Positions 20,283-30,240 of a stretch of 54,395 nt of DNA are shown one piece after another. The notes beneath the pieces were generated by a model. It had not been told where the DNA came from and ran no database searches. It saw only the letters and a list, made by a program, of their open reading frames with translations. Origin of the DNA: Paracoccaceae bacterium (GTDB taxonomy: Bacteria > Pseudomonadota > Alphaproteobacteria > Rhodobacterales > Rhodobacteraceae); assembly GCA_016938875.1 (NCBI GenBank), contig JAFGTV010000011.1:1-54395 (forward strand). The letters are read 5' to 3'. The translations under genes were made by a program, and so were the position numbers. The number at the start of each line of letters is the position of its first letter. Position 1 is the first letter of the stretch.

Positions 20283-21052
20283 GCCCCCTCCTGTCCATCG
20301 AAGAGCGGCAGCCCGCTCAGGATCGCGGCGGCAATGATCGCATAGGCCGCGGCGCGATAAAACCGCTCGTTGCCGGGATGAAACAGACGCTGGCCGATCA
20401 ACAGCGCGGCCAGGTAGGGCAGCGCCATCATCGCCGCCAGCGCCAGCGCCCGGCCCGTCACCATGTCACGCAGCAGCAGGTTGGCCAGGATACCGATGTC
20501 GAGGACCGCCAGGAACAGGATCGTGTTGGCCCGCACCTGAACCGCCTGCCCCGTTCCGGCCAGGTAGAACAGCACGACCGGCGGTCCGGTCAGCCCGGTC
20601 AGCCCCCCCAATGCCCCGGACGCGGCCCCGATGCCGCCCAGCCCCAGCGGCCCGACCCGCCCGCCATAGCGCCACCCCGAGACCAGCGCCGCCAGCGTCA
20701 CGCTGGCCGCGATCGCCACCGTCCAGCGCAGCGGCACCGGGTCGAGCACGGCCAAAAGCGCCACGCCCAGTGGCGCGGCCAGCAGCGCGCCCATCGCCAA
20801 AAGGCCCACCTGCGCGCGATCCGCCAGCGCAAAGGCGCGCGGCACGATCGCCCCCCAGGTCAACATGCCCGCCAAGGTGACGATCACCACCGCCTCGGAT
20901 GCAGGAAGCGCGCGGGTCGCCAGCGGCATCACGATCAAAGCCGTGCCAAACCCGGTGAAGCCGCGCACCAGCCCCCCCGCCAGAAAGGCAACCGCCAGCC
21001 AGATCAACCCCGGGACCGCCAGGGCGGCCCCCAGGGCATCAGGCATCGACAT
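20279..21052 (-). CDS. TauE/SafE family sulfite/organoanion exporter
   Basis: A 257-residue membrane protein with about eight segments. The paired repeats GGLVRGFTGFGTALIVMP and GALGGLTGLTGPPVVLFYLAG are the TauE/SafE signature. Such proteins move sulfite, sulfoacetate or related anions; the substrate here is unknown. Its start overlaps the secF stop by 14 bases (or 8 if the second ATG is used), so it is translated as part of the sec train. Confidence 0.9.
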   Translation of the reverse strand: MSMPDALGAALAVPGLIWLAVAFLAGGLVRGFTGFGTALIVMPLATRALPASEAVVIVTLAGMLTWGAIVPRAFALADRAQVGLLAMGALLAAPLGVALLAVLDPVPLRWTVAIAASVTLAALVSGWRYGGRVGPLGLGGIGAASGALGGLTGLTGPPVVLFYLAGTGQAVQVRANTILFLAVLDIGILANLLLRDMVTGRALALAAMMALPYLAALLIGQRLFHPGNERFYRAAAYAIIAAAILSGLPLFDGQEGA

Positions 21053-22010
21053 TGGCGAATTGAGTGCCCGCGCCGCCGTCCTGATCCTTGGACCAGTCGC
21101 GTTTGACCCCCAGCATCAGCAGGATGTTCGAGGCCACGAACACCGACGAATAGGTGCCCACGATGATCCCCCAGATCATCGCAAAGACAAACCCGCGGAT
21201 CACGTCGCCGCCCAGCACAAACAGCGCGATCAGCGCCAGCAGCGTCGTGAACGAGGTCATGACGGTGCGCGACAGGGTTTCGTTGATCGACAGGTTCAAC
21301 AGCTCTTTCAGGGCCATCTTCTTGTATTTGCGCAGGTTTTCGCGCACCCGGTCGAACACGACCACGGTATCGTTCAAGCTGTAGCCGACGATGGTCAGCA
21401 GCGCCGCGATGATCGCCAGGTCGAACTTGATCTGAAGCGCCGCAAAGATGCCGATGGTCAGCGTCACGTCATGGATCAGCGCGATCACGGCACCCAGGCT
21501 GAACTGCCACTCGAAGCGCAGCCAGATATAGACCAGCACCGCCAGGATCGACAGCACCACCGACAGAACCGCGGTCTTGATCAGCTCGCCCGAGACCTTG
21601 GGCCCGACGCTCTCGACCGAGGGGAAGGTGATCGCGGGATCGACCGCCTGCAACGCCGCCTCGACCGCCGAGATGGTTTCGGGGGTCACGCTTTCCTGGT
21701 CGTCCTGGGCCTGGATGCGCAGCTGGGCCACGTTCTTTTCCGGGCCAAAGCTGGGGTCGAACACCTCGGTGATCGACACGTCGCCGAGATTCAGCGCCGC
21801 CATCGCGTCGCGATAGGCGCCCACATCCACCGACTGGGTGCTTTCGGTGCGGATCGTCGTGCCGCCGCGAAAGTCGATGCCAAAGTTCAGCCCCATGGTG
21901 AAGAACAGCACCACCGACACGACCATTGCGAGCGCCGAGGCCCCGAAGGTCAGATAGGAGACCGCAAAGAAATTCCAGTTGGTCTCGGAGGGCACAAGTT
22001 TCAGGCGCAT
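21039..22010 (-). CDS. secF: Protein translocase subunit SecF
   Basis: A 323-residue inner-membrane protein that works with SecD to pull preproteins to the periplasm using the proton gradient. It shows GLNFGIDFRGGTTIR in the first periplasmic region, VALIHDVTLTIGIFA in helix 4 and NDTVVVFDRVRENLRKYKK in helix 5, with six membrane segments. GAGGGA precedes the ATG. It lies 10 bases after secD. Confidence 0.98.
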   Translation of the reverse strand: MRLKLVPSETNWNFFAVSYLTFGASALAMVVSVVLFFTMGLNFGIDFRGGTTIRTESTQSVDVGAYRDAMAALNLGDVSITEVFDPSFGPEKNVAQLRIQAQDDQESVTPETISAVEAALQAVDPAITFPSVESVGPKVSGELIKTAVLSVVLSILAVLVYIWLRFEWQFSLGAVIALIHDVTLTIGIFAALQIKFDLAIIAALLTIVGYSLNDTVVVFDRVRENLRKYKKMALKELLNLSINETLSRTVMTSFTTLLALIALFVLGGDVIRGFVFAMIWGIIVGTYSSVFVASNILLMLGVKRDWSKDQDGGAGTQFANVDA

Positions 22011-22020
22011 TTTGGATCCC

Positions 22021-23682
22021 TCAGACGGTGATGGTTTTCGGGCGGCGGCGTTCCAGCCACATCACGATCATCAGCCGCGTTACGAAGATCGCGGTAAAGA
22101 CCGAGGTGAGGATGCCCAGGGCCAGCGTCACCGCGAACCCACGCACCGGGCCAGAGCCCAGGATGAACAGGATCGTCGCGGTGATGAAGGTGGTGATGTT
22201 GGCGTCCAGGATCGCCGAGAGCGCCTTTTCATAGCCCAGCTCGATCGCGCGGGCCGGGCCGCGCGCCGATTTCAGCTCTTCGCGGATCCGCTCGAAGATC
22301 AGCACGTTGGCATCGACCGCCATACCGATGGTCAGCACGATCCCCGCGATACCCGGCAGGGTCAGCGTGGCCCCGATCACCGACAACAGGCCAAAGATCA
22401 ACCCCACGTTGATGATCAGCGCGGCATTGGCAAAAAAGCCGAACAACCCATAGCTGGCCCACATGAAGAACAGCACCGCCGCAAAGGCCACGAGGCTGGC
22501 GATCTTGCCCGCGTCGATGCTGTCCTGGCCCAGCTCCGGTCCGATGGTGCGTTCCTCAAGGAACACCATCTTGGCCGGCAGTGCACCCGCGCGCAGCAGG
22601 ATGGCCAGTTGGGTCGACTCGTCGAGATTGAAATTGCCGGTGATCTGGCCAGAGCCGCCCAGGATCGCCTCGCGGATCACCGGGGCCGAGATCACCTCGC
22701 CGTCCAGCACGATGGCAAAGGGCGACCCGACGTTGTCAGAGGTGTACTGCCCGAACTTGCGCGCCCCGGCCGGGTTGAACCGGAAGGTCACCGAGGGGCG
22801 GCCGTTCTGGTCAAACGCAGGCTGGGAATCGGTCAGATCCTCGCCCGAGACGACCGGGGATTTTTCCAGGATGTAATAGGTACCGTCACCCGCGATGTCG
22901 GGATAGATGACATTGCCGGGTCCGGGATTTTCCGCCGCGTTGGACGTGCGCCCCACCACCGGGTTGAAGGTCAGCCGCGCGGTGGTGCCGATCAGCGCCT
23001 TGAGCTCTTCGGCAGAGCCGATGCCGGGCACCTGGATCAGGATACGGTTGGAGCCTTGGCGCTGGATCGTGGGTTCGCGGGTGCCGACCTCGTCAACCCG
23101 GCGGCGCACGATCTCCAGCGACTGCTGGATCGTGCGGTCGTCCGTGGCCAGCTTTTCTGCGTCGGACAGCGAGACGATCAGCGTGTCCCCCTCTGCGCGC
23201 ACCTCGATGTCGGAGCTGCCCACGCCGGTCAGGGTCACGACGGGACGCGCCAGCGCGCGCACCGCCGTCAGGGCATCCGCCATCCCCTCGGGGCGCGACA
23301 GCCGAACCCGAAGTTCGCCCGGCGCACTGGCCTGCCGGCGGATCGTGCCGACCTGGGCGCGCACATCGCGCAGCGCATCGCGCACATCGGGCCACATGCC
23401 GTCCATGCGGTCGGCATAGACATCGCTGACCTGGACCTCGGCCAGCAGATGCGCCCCACCGCGCAGATCAAGCCCCAGGTTGACCAGTCCCGAGGGCAGC
23501 CAACCGGGCCAGGCATCGCGCTGGGCAACCAGCGCGGGCGTGGCCCCCTGCGTCTCGATCGCGCTCACGGCATCGTTATGCCCCTCGACCCGCGAGTAGA
23601 AGGCATTGGGCATCGCCAGGGCCAGCCCGTAAAGGCAAACCAGCACGATCGCGGCCCGTTTCCATAGCGCGATGTTCAGCAT
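22021..23682 (-). CDS. secD: Protein translocase subunit SecD
   Basis: A 553-residue partner of SecF. It shows the N-terminal LGLDLRGGAHLLAEV, the large periplasmic P1 domain, and the C-terminal membrane half with GMAVDANVLIFERIREELK, in which the conserved Asp and Arg couple to protons. About six membrane segments are visible. It begins seven bases from the yajC stop. Confidence 0.98.
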   Translation of the reverse strand: MLNIALWKRAAIVLVCLYGLALAMPNAFYSRVEGHNDAVSAIETQGATPALVAQRDAWPGWLPSGLVNLGLDLRGGAHLLAEVQVSDVYADRMDGMWPDVRDALRDVRAQVGTIRRQASAPGELRVRLSRPEGMADALTAVRALARPVVTLTGVGSSDIEVRAEGDTLIVSLSDAEKLATDDRTIQQSLEIVRRRVDEVGTREPTIQRQGSNRILIQVPGIGSAEELKALIGTTARLTFNPVVGRTSNAAENPGPGNVIYPDIAGDGTYYILEKSPVVSGEDLTDSQPAFDQNGRPSVTFRFNPAGARKFGQYTSDNVGSPFAIVLDGEVISAPVIREAILGGSGQITGNFNLDESTQLAILLRAGALPAKMVFLEERTIGPELGQDSIDAGKIASLVAFAAVLFFMWASYGLFGFFANAALIINVGLIFGLLSVIGATLTLPGIAGIVLTIGMAVDANVLIFERIREELKSARGPARAIELGYEKALSAILDANITTFITATILFILGSGPVRGFAVTLALGILTSVFTAIFVTRLMIVMWLERRRPKTITV

Positions 23683-23688
23683 CGGTAT

Positions 23689-24018
23689 TTACGCCTTCTC
23701 AGCGGGCTCGGTCTTGTTCAGCACCTGGGCGATGGTGTGGCGGATCACGCGCACCTTGACGCCCTCGGCGATCTCGACCTCGATCTCGCCGTCATCCTTG
23801 ACCTTGGAGACCTTGCCGATCAGCCCGCCCTGGGTGACCACCTGGTCCCCACGCCGCAGCGCATCGACCATCCCCTTGTGTTCTTTCATCTTTTTCTGCT
23901 GAGGACGGATCAGCAGGAAATACATGATCGCAAAGATCAGGATCAGCGGAACGAAAGAGGTAAAGGCGCCGGCAGCGCCCCCCCCGGTCGCTTGCGCAAA
24001 GGCAGGCGTGGCAAACAT
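23689..24018 (-). CDS. yajC: Preprotein translocase accessory subunit YajC
   Basis: A 109-residue single-pass membrane protein of the SecDF-YajC complex. A periplasmic N-terminus leads into the helix FVPLILIFAIMYFLLIRPQ, then the hallmark RPQQKKMKEHKGMVDALRRGDQV and TQGGLIGKV. The ATG at 24018 is used because GGGGAA precedes it and the protein then has the standard length; the open frame continues upstream without support. Confidence 0.96.
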   Translation of the reverse strand: MFATPAFAQATGGGAAGAFTSFVPLILIFAIMYFLLIRPQQKKMKEHKGMVDALRRGDQVVTQGGLIGKVSKVKDDGEIEVEIAEGVKVRVIRHTIAQVLNKTEPAEKA

Positions 24019-24189
24019 CTGAAATTCCCCGTGTTCGGCGGGTGGTCGCACCACCCGGTTCTTGTCGCGCCGCACCCTATCCGTGGGCCTGACCCTTGGC
24101 AAGGCGGCGCGATTGGCTGTTCAAATACGCGTTAGACTGGGGCATAGGGGTTGCGCAACGCACACCGATCCCCCTGTCAGGAGGCCCCC

Positions 24190-25482
24190 ATGCACGACAT
24201 CCGCGCCATCCGCGAAAACCCCCAAGGGTTCGACGCCGCCATCACCCGCCGGGGGCTGGCGCCGATCTCGGCGCAGATCCTGGACATCGACGCCGCGCGC
24301 CGCGCCAGCATCGCCGCCGCCGAAGAGGCCCAGGCCGAGCGCAACGCCGCCTCGAAAGAGGTCGGCGCCGCCAAGGCCGCCGGGGACCAGGCCCGGTTCG
24401 AGCAATTGCGCGCCCTGGTCGCCGAAAAGAAAGAGCTGATCGCAAGGCTGGAGGACGAGGCCCGCACCGGCGACGCCCGGCTGAACGATCTGTTGATGAG
24501 CCTGCCCAACCTGCCGCTGGACGAAGTCCCAGCCGGCGCGGACGAGGCCGACAATGTCGAGATGCACCGCTGGGGCACACCGCGCGATTTCGCCTTTGCC
24601 CCGGCCGAGCATTACGCCCTGCCCGCCGTGCAGTCGGGAATGGATTTCGAAACGGCCTCGAAACTGTCCGGCGCGCGGTTTGTCGTGCTCAGGGGGGCTG
24701 TGGCGCGGCTGCACCGGGCGCTGGCGCAGTTCATGCTGGACACCCACATCACCGACAATGGCCTGACCGAGGTCAACGCCCCAGTCCTGGTGCGCGAAGA
24801 GATGATGTATGGCACCGGCCAGTTGCCGAAATTCGGCGAGGACAGTTATCAGACACGCGACGGCTGGTGGCTGATCCCGACATCCGAGGTGACGCTGACC
24901 AACACCGTCGCCGGCACCATGCTGGAGGCCGCCGACCTGCCCCGCCGCATGACCGCCCATTCGCTGTGCTTCCGCTCCGAGGCGGGCAGCGCCGGGCGCG
25001 ACACCGCCGGGATGCTGCGCCAGCACCAGTTCGAAAAGGTCGAAATGGTCTCGATCACCCATCCCCAGCAGTCCCGCGACGAGTTGGACCGCATGACCCG
25101 CTGTGCCGAGGGCATCCTCGAGCGGTTGGACCTGCCCTATCGCACGGTGGTTCTGTGCACCGGCGACATGGGCTTTGGCGCGCAGCGCACCCATGATATC
25201 GAGGTCTGGCTGCCCGGCCAGAACAGCTATCGCGAAATCTCGTCGGTTTCGCTGTGCGGCGATTTTCAGGCCCGGCGGATGAACGCCCGCTTTCGCCCCG
25301 AGGGGGGCGGCAAGCCCGAGTTCGTACATACCCTGAACGGGTCCGGCCTGGCGGTGGGGCGCTGCCTGATCGCGGTGCTGGAAAACGGTCAGCAAGAGGA
25401 TGGTTCGGTCGCCCTGCCCCAGGCCCTGGCGCCCTGGCTGGGTGGCAAAAGCGTGTTGAGCGCCCAAGGGGAGTTGATCTGA
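24190..25482 (+). CDS. serS: Seryl-tRNA synthetase
   Basis: A 430-residue class II synthetase that charges tRNA-Ser (and tRNA-Sec where present). The N-terminal coiled-coil arm spans about residues 30-100. Motif 2 is seen as [27 protein letters not shown] and motif 3 as [24 protein letters not shown] lies six bases before the ATG. Its stop shares a base with the start of the next gene. Confidence 0.98.
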   Translation: MHDIRAIRENPQGFDAAITRRGLAPISAQILDIDAARRASIAAAEEAQAERNAASKEVGAAKAAGDQARFEQLRALVAEKKELIARLEDEARTGDARLNDLLMSLPNLPLDEVPAGADEADNVEMHRWGTPRDFAFAPAEHYALPAVQSGMDFETASKLSGARFVVLRGAVARLHRALAQFMLDTHITDNGLTEVNAPVLVREEMMYGTGQLPKFGEDSYQTRDGWWLIPTSEVTLTNTVAGTMLEAADLPRRMTAHSLCFRSEAGSAGRDTAGMLRQHQFEKVEMVSITHPQQSRDELDRMTRCAEGILERLDLPYRTVVLCTGDMGFGAQRTHDIEVWLPGQNSYREISSVSLCGDFQARRMNARFRPEGGGKPEFVHTLNGSGLAVGRCLIAVLENGQQEDGSVALPQALAPWLGGKSVLSAQGELI

Positions 25483-26183
25483 TGGACCCGGTAAAGGCCG
25501 TCCTTGTCGCCGTCGCGACGCTGTTTTTCGTTTTGTCGCCGCTGATGTCGGGCGGGTTCGGCGGGTTCGACCCCAGCCAGTTCCCGGTGCCCCAGGATAA
25601 TCCCCCGGTGCAGCCTGCGGGCTATGCCTTCGCGATCTGGGGAGTGATTTATCTGTGGCTGCTGATCTCGGCCGGGGTGGGGCTGTTCGCGCGGGCCACC
25701 GATGCCGCCTGGGACCCCGCGCGGCTGCCCTTGTTCCTGTCGCTGGCACCGGGTGCGGCATGGATCGGGGTGGCGTTCATTTCGCCGCTTTGGGCGTCGG
25801 TGCTGCTGTGGTGGATGCTGGTCATGGCGATCTGGGCGCTGGCGCGCACGCCCTTCGTGGATCGTTGGGTCTATCAGGCGCCGCTGGCGGTCTATGCCGG
25901 CTGGCTGACTGCGGCGGGCTGGGTTTCGGTGGGCCTATTGGGCGCGGGATACGGAATCGGGCCGGGCGAAACCGGCTGGGCGCTGATCGCGCTGAGCGGG
26001 GCCCTGGTCACCGGCGCCGCCGTGCAGGTCAGCCTGGACCGCGCGCCGGAATACGGCATCACCCTGGTCTGGGCGCTGATCGGGGTGATCGTGGCCAATG
26101 TCACCGCCGCGCCGCTGGTGGCCTTTGCCGCCATCGCGGGGGCGGTGCTGATCGGCATCCTGGCGCTGCGCGCCGCGACCTGA
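25482..26183 (+). CDS. TspO-like tryptophan-rich membrane protein
   Basis: A 233-residue protein with seven or so membrane segments. The blocks QPAGYAFAIWGVIYLWLLIS and YQAPLAVYAGWLTAAGWVSVG give it the look of the larger, tryptophan-rich relatives of TspO/MBR. TspO proteins bind porphyrins and cholesterol-like ligands; whether this branch does is not known to me. ATG overlaps the serS stop (ATCTGATGG), so it is translationally coupled to serS, with GGGGAG as ribosome site. A 12-base tandem repeat (GGGCACATGGGG) follows at 26200-26223. Confidence 0.75.
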   Translation: MDPVKAVLVAVATLFFVLSPLMSGGFGGFDPSQFPVPQDNPPVQPAGYAFAIWGVIYLWLLISAGVGLFARATDAAWDPARLPLFLSLAPGAAWIGVAFISPLWASVLLWWMLVMAIWALARTPFVDRWVYQAPLAVYAGWLTAAGWVSVGLLGAGYGIGPGETGWALIALSGALVTGAAVQVSLDRAPEYGITLVWALIGVIVANVTAAPLVAFAAIAGAVLIGILALRAAT

Positions 26184-26322
26184 GAGACGCCAGCCGGGCG
26201 GGCACATGGGGGGGCACATGGGCGCGCCCCCATCCCCTGCCCCGCCCGGCAGCCCGCGTGATCCCGGGTCGGCGCGTGCGTGCGGATCGATCCCCGAACC
26301 GCCACCCCGCCTTGCCCGAAAT

Positions 26323-26350
26323 GAAAAACCGCACCCCAACGGGGCGCGGT
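26323..26350 (-). terminator. Intrinsic terminator after der (also works towards the TspO-like gene)
   Basis: On the minus strand CCGCGCCCC pairs with GGGGTGCGG (one G-T) across a GTT loop and is followed by TTTTT. Read on the plus strand the stem is the same but the T tract is missing. Confidence 0.85.
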
Positions 26351-26379
26351 TGATCGGTGGTTCGGGGCGGTGCGCGCGC

Positions 26380-27843
26380 CTAGTCGCCCAGGGGTTTCTT
26401 GCCCAAATGCTTGCGCAGCCGCGACGGGGTGGATTTCGTCCGCCCCTTGTAGGGGTTCTTGTCCCCCTGCCCGCGAAAGGTCAGCCGAATCGGCGTGCCG
26501 GGCATGTCGAAATCCTCGCGCAGGCCATTCACCAGATAGCGGCGATAGCTGTCGGGCAGCTTGTCGGGGGCCGAGCACATGACCACGAAGCCCGGCGGGC
26601 GGGTCTTGACCTGGGTCGCATAGCGCAGCTTGATCCGACGGCCCGCGGGCGCGGGGGGCGGATGCAGCTCCAGCATACCCGCAAGCCAGCGGTTCAGCCG
26701 CGCGGTGGAAATCCGGCGGTTCCATACCTCGTGGGCGCGCAGCACCGCGTCATGCAGCCGGTCCAGGCCCCGCCCGGTGGTGGCCGAAACCGTGACCAGC
26801 GGCGCGCCGCGCAACTGCGGCAGCAGCCGGGCGAATTCCTCTTTCAGTTCCTTGAGCTTGGCCTGGCGGTCGGTTTCCAGATCCCACTTGTTGACCGCGA
26901 TGACCACCGCGCGGCCCTCGCGCTCGGCCAGGTCGGCGATGCGCAGATCCTGGCTTTCGAACGGGATCTGGCCGTCCAACAGAACCACCACGACCTCGGC
27001 GAACTTGACCGCGCGCAGCCCGTCGGAGACCGACAGCTTTTCCAGCTTGTCCTGGACCTTGGCCTTTTTGCGCATGCCCGCGGTGTCAAAGATCCGCGTC
27101 GGCGTGCCCTGCCAGTCCAGCGTCAGCGAAATCGCGTCGCGGGTGATCCCGGCCTCGGGGCCGGTCAACAGGCGGTCCTCGCCGACGATGGCGTTGATCA
27201 GGGTGGATTTGCCCGCGTTGGGACGGCCCACCACGGCCACCTGCAAGGGGCGCGCCTGGGTCGGCGTGTGGGGGGCGGCGCTTTCGCCCTGCTCATCGAC
27301 ATCGACATCGGTGACGGGGGCCTGTTCCTCGATGCTGCGGGCGGCATGGGCATCGGCCAGCGGCATCAGCACGGCGTGCAGCTCGGCCATCCCCTCGCCA
27401 TGCTCGGCGGACAGGCGGATCGGCTCGCCCAGGCCCAGGGCGTACCCCTCCAGCACACCGGCCTCGGCGGCGTTGCCCTCGGCCTTGTTGGCGGCCAGGA
27501 TCACGTGGGCCGACTTGCGGCGCAGAATCTCGGCGAACACCTCGTCGGCGGGCAGAACCCCGGCGCGCGCGTCGATCACGAACAGGCACACATCCGCCAG
27601 CCCCACCGCGCGTTCGGTCAGCGCACGCATGCGACCCTGGAGGCTTTCGTCAGTGGCCTCTTCCAGACCGGCGGTGTCGATCACGGTGAAATTCAGATCG
27701 CCCAGCCGCGCCTGGCCTTCGCGCAGGTCGCGCGTCACGCCGGGCTGGTCATCGACCAGCGCCAGGCGTTTGCCCACAAGGCGGTTGAACAGCGTGGATT
27801 TGCCCACGTTGGGCCGGCCCACGATGGCCAGGGTGAAACTCAT
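26380..27843 (-). CDS. der: Ribosome assembly GTPase Der (EngA)
   Basis: A 487-residue protein with two tandem GTPase domains and a C-terminal KH-like domain, needed for late 50S assembly. P-loops are GRPNVGKST at residues 9-17 and GRPNAGKST near residue 205; the G3 motifs are DTAGLEE and [12 protein letters not shown] is the G4 of the second domain. The C-terminal [21 protein letters not shown] region is the KH domain. GGGAG precedes the ATG. It follows the bamB-like gene with 49 bases between. Confidence 0.98.
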   Translation of the reverse strand: MSFTLAIVGRPNVGKSTLFNRLVGKRLALVDDQPGVTRDLREGQARLGDLNFTVIDTAGLEEATDESLQGRMRALTERAVGLADVCLFVIDARAGVLPADEVFAEILRRKSAHVILAANKAEGNAAEAGVLEGYALGLGEPIRLSAEHGEGMAELHAVLMPLADAHAARSIEEQAPVTDVDVDEQGESAAPHTPTQARPLQVAVVGRPNAGKSTLINAIVGEDRLLTGPEAGITRDAISLTLDWQGTPTRIFDTAGMRKKAKVQDKLEKLSVSDGLRAVKFAEVVVVLLDGQIPFESQDLRIADLAEREGRAVVIAVNKWDLETDRQAKLKELKEEFARLLPQLRGAPLVTVSATTGRGLDRLHDAVLRAHEVWNRRISTARLNRWLAGMLELHPPPAPAGRRIKLRYATQVKTRPPGFVVMCSAPDKLPDSYRRYLVNGLREDFDMPGTPIRLTFRGQGDKNPYKGRTKSTPSRLRKHLGKKPLGD

Positions 27844-27892
27844 ATTGCGACTCCCGCGCGCATCAAGGCGCTCGGCCTACACTATTCCGCGC

Positions 27893-29206
27893 TCAGCGGA
27901 AAGCGTGCAGTTGCCCGCGCGCCGAGACGACGTAAAGCGTGCCACCGGCGACCACCGGGCGGCTGGCCGCGCCACCGGGCAATTCGACCCGGGTCAGCTC
28001 CGCGCCCGTTTCAGGGCTGAACGCCCGCAGCAACCCGTCATTCGAGGCCACCCACAGCCGCCCACCGGCCAGAACCGGACCGTAATGGGCAAAGATCGCC
28101 TTGCGCCGCTTGACCTTTTCCTTGGTGAAATAGGGCAGCGCGATCGACCACACGGTTTCGCCGGTGGCCGCATCGAGCCGCACCAGGTGCGCCTCGTCCG
28201 AGATCAGAAAGACCGCGCCCGCCACCGGCAAGAGCGCGCCGTAAGCCCCCTCGTCGGCGGTCCAGATCCGCTCGCCCGAGCTGGCCTTGACGGCCACCGC
28301 GCGGCCCGACTGGTTGCCGGTAAAGATCACGTCGCCCGCGATCACCGGATCGGCGGTGATGTCGCTGACATTGGCATAGACCCGGCCGCGCCGCTGACCC
28401 GCGATCGTGGCCGCCCAGACCCGCACGCCGCTTTGACGCAGGGTCGCCACCAGTTCGGCCGAGGCGAAGGGGAACACCGCCAGGCGGTCCGACACCGCAG
28501 GTGCCGCGCCCCCGATCATCCCGGAATTCGAGGGGGTGCCGGGCAATTGCCACTGCACCCGGCCGGTGTCGGCCTTGACCGCCCATGCGCGGTTGTCGCG
28601 GCTGACCACATAGACCAGCCCGTCGCGATAGGCCGGCGCGCTGGTGATCGGCGCATCGGTGCGCTGGGTCCACAGCTCGGCCCCGGTCGCGGCATCCAGG
28701 GCCACCAGCGTGCCAAAGCCGGTGGTCGCGTAAACCCGCCCCTCGGCAAAGGCCAGCCCGCCGCCAGAGGCATCTGCCGTGCGCTCGCTCGCGGGGGTCA
28801 GATCACGGCTCCACAGCGGGGCGCCGCCGGTGGTCACGGCGCTGACGCGGCTTTCGGAATCCATGGCGAACACGGTGCCGCCGGCCACGATGGGCGTGGC
28901 GGTGATGCGGTGGCGGCGGCTGTCGCCCGCCCCGATCGAGGCGGTCCAGATCCGCGCGGGCACCGCCGCCAATGCGGCATGTTCGGGCAGGTGGGCGGAA
29001 TTGCCGCCCAGCTGGGGCATGTCGGCACGGGTCACCGGCGCGGGCAGCGTGATCGCGGTCGACAGCGCGGGGGCGTCATCGCCCTGCTCCAGCGCCAGCG
29101 CCTCGCGCACACCGATACGATCCCCTTCGAGGATCAGTTCCTTCTTGGCGCAGCCCGCAAGCAGGGCAATTGCCGTCAGAAGTCCAACTGCATGGCCGAA
29201 TTTCAC
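27893..29206 (-). CDS. bamB: Outer-membrane assembly lipoprotein BamB-like (PQQ beta-propeller)
   Basis: A 437-residue lipoprotein. The lipobox LLAG-Cys19 ends the signal sequence. The body is a run of beta-propeller repeats of the PQQ type, seen in VYATTGFGTLVALDAATGAELW, AYRDGLVYVVSRDNRAWAVK and a closing LYVVSARGQLHAF. BamB docks on BamA during outer-membrane protein insertion. Position just upstream of der, as in Escherichia coli, supports the call. Confidence 0.9.
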   Translation of the reverse strand: MKFGHAVGLLTAIALLAGCAKKELILEGDRIGVREALALEQGDDAPALSTAITLPAPVTRADMPQLGGNSAHLPEHAALAAVPARIWTASIGAGDSRRHRITATPIVAGGTVFAMDSESRVSAVTTGGAPLWSRDLTPASERTADASGGGLAFAEGRVYATTGFGTLVALDAATGAELWTQRTDAPITSAPAYRDGLVYVVSRDNRAWAVKADTGRVQWQLPGTPSNSGMIGGAAPAVSDRLAVFPFASAELVATLRQSGVRVWAATIAGQRRGRVYANVSDITADPVIAGDVIFTGNQSGRAVAVKASSGERIWTADEGAYGALLPVAGAVFLISDEAHLVRLDAATGETVWSIALPYFTKEKVKRRKAIFAHYGPVLAGGRLWVASNDGLLRAFSPETGAELTRVELPGGAASRPVVAGGTLYVVSARGQLHAFR

Positions 29207-29282
29207 TGCGCCTGTCCCCTTAGCTCATGGCCGCCGACCGCACGGGTCCGGGCCGTCATCTGTTATCCCCGGAGGGGCAGGA

Positions 29283-29936
29283 TCAGCCCTCTTGCGGCGT
29301 GCCCCCCAGCGCCACAATCAACTGACTGGCCCGCTGACGCAAGCCCGCCGTCGCCTCGGCGTCCTGCACCAAGGTCTGAAGGTGCCCCAACGCCGCGTCG
29401 GGGCGGCCCGCGTCGATCTCGGCCAGGGCGATTTGTTCCAGGGCCAGCGGGCGATAGGGCCGCCCCGGCTCTGCCAGGGGCCCCAGCGTGGCAAGGCGCG
29501 CCTCGGGATCTGCCGCGCGCCCCTCCAGCATCACCAGCTTGAGGGCGGCGAGCTGGGTATAGGTCACCGGCAGGCTGGCGTCATTGGACATCGCGCGCAA
29601 CGCCTCGATGGCGGCATCCTTGCGCGGGCCGTCCTGCGTCTCTCCGGCCGAGAGCAGCGTGACCAGGCCACGCGCGTCGCCCGTCGCCTCGACCGCGCCC
29701 AGCGCCTGGGCCCGGGCGTCGGCGTCCGGCATTTCCAGGGCCGTCAGGATCGCATCGCCCAGCGCCTGGGCCGCGGCGCGGTCGCGCGCCTGGGTCCATT
29801 CGCGCCAACTGGCGGTGCCCACCATCACCAGAACCGCCAGCACCGCGATCCAGCCATAGCGGCGCATCAGCGCGAACAGCCGGTCGCGGCGGACCTCTTC
29901 GGTGACTTCCTGGATGAAACTGTCAGGGTTGCTCAT
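29283..29936 (-). CDS. YfgM-like tetratricopeptide membrane protein
   Basis: A 217-residue single-pass protein. A short cytoplasmic part (SFIQEVTEEVRRDRLFALMRR) leads to a helix (YGWIAVLAVLVMVG) and a periplasmic domain of helical repeats, with pairs such as PYRPLALEQIALAEIDAGRPDAALGHL. In enterobacteria YfgM links the Sec translocon with periplasmic chaperones. GAGAGG lies before the ATG. The order with bamB and der matches the E. coli yfgM-bamB-der set. Confidence 0.85.
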   Translation of the reverse strand: MSNPDSFIQEVTEEVRRDRLFALMRRYGWIAVLAVLVMVGTASWREWTQARDRAAAQALGDAILTALEMPDADARAQALGAVEATGDARGLVTLLSAGETQDGPRKDAAIEALRAMSNDASLPVTYTQLAALKLVMLEGRAADPEARLATLGPLAEPGRPYRPLALEQIALAEIDAGRPDAALGHLQTLVQDAEATAGLRQRASQLIVALGGTPQEG

Positions 29937-30240
29937 GGGCCTCTCGCTGCGCCAGCCGCGGTTTCGCCCCTCTTACCCCAGCCCACGCGCCATTGCCAAG
30001 CCCCGCGCGTCCGCGCCATGCCGCGCCCCCTTTATCCCGCGCCGCTCACGCATGCGTGACCGCCCCCATACGGCGCACGGTCCCGTGCGCGGCTTGCACG
30101 CGATGCGGCGAGGCCGTAAACTCATTTTATTGTTTTACCAATTTGAAACGGAACGGCCCCATACCAAGGTCCGGAGCCTGCCCCGCAAGGGCGCCGCACT
30201 CGCCGGATTGCCCGCGAAACGAGATGAAAGAGGCCCCTTG
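29937..30240. promoter_or_regulatory. Divergent promoter region upstream of the RND operon
   Basis: The 304-base spacer holds a perfect 14-base palindrome TCACGCATGCGTGA (30046-30059), then an 8-base-pair inverted repeat (GCGCACGG at 30073-30080 with CCGTGCGC at 30083-30090), and finally an A/T-rich stretch (TTTTATTGTTTTACC, 30125-30139) that looks like promoter DNA for the plus-strand RND genes. No regulator gene is adjacent. These sites are candidates for a repressor. Confidence 0.5.

Noticed and set aside
26200-26223. Tandem GGGCACATGGGG pair
   Set aside because: Only two units of 12 bases in a G-rich gap; no sign of a longer array or CRISPR.
26206-29542. Two long overlapping plus-strand frames opposite der and bamB
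   Set aside because: Both are shadows of well-supported minus-strand genes and overlap one another.
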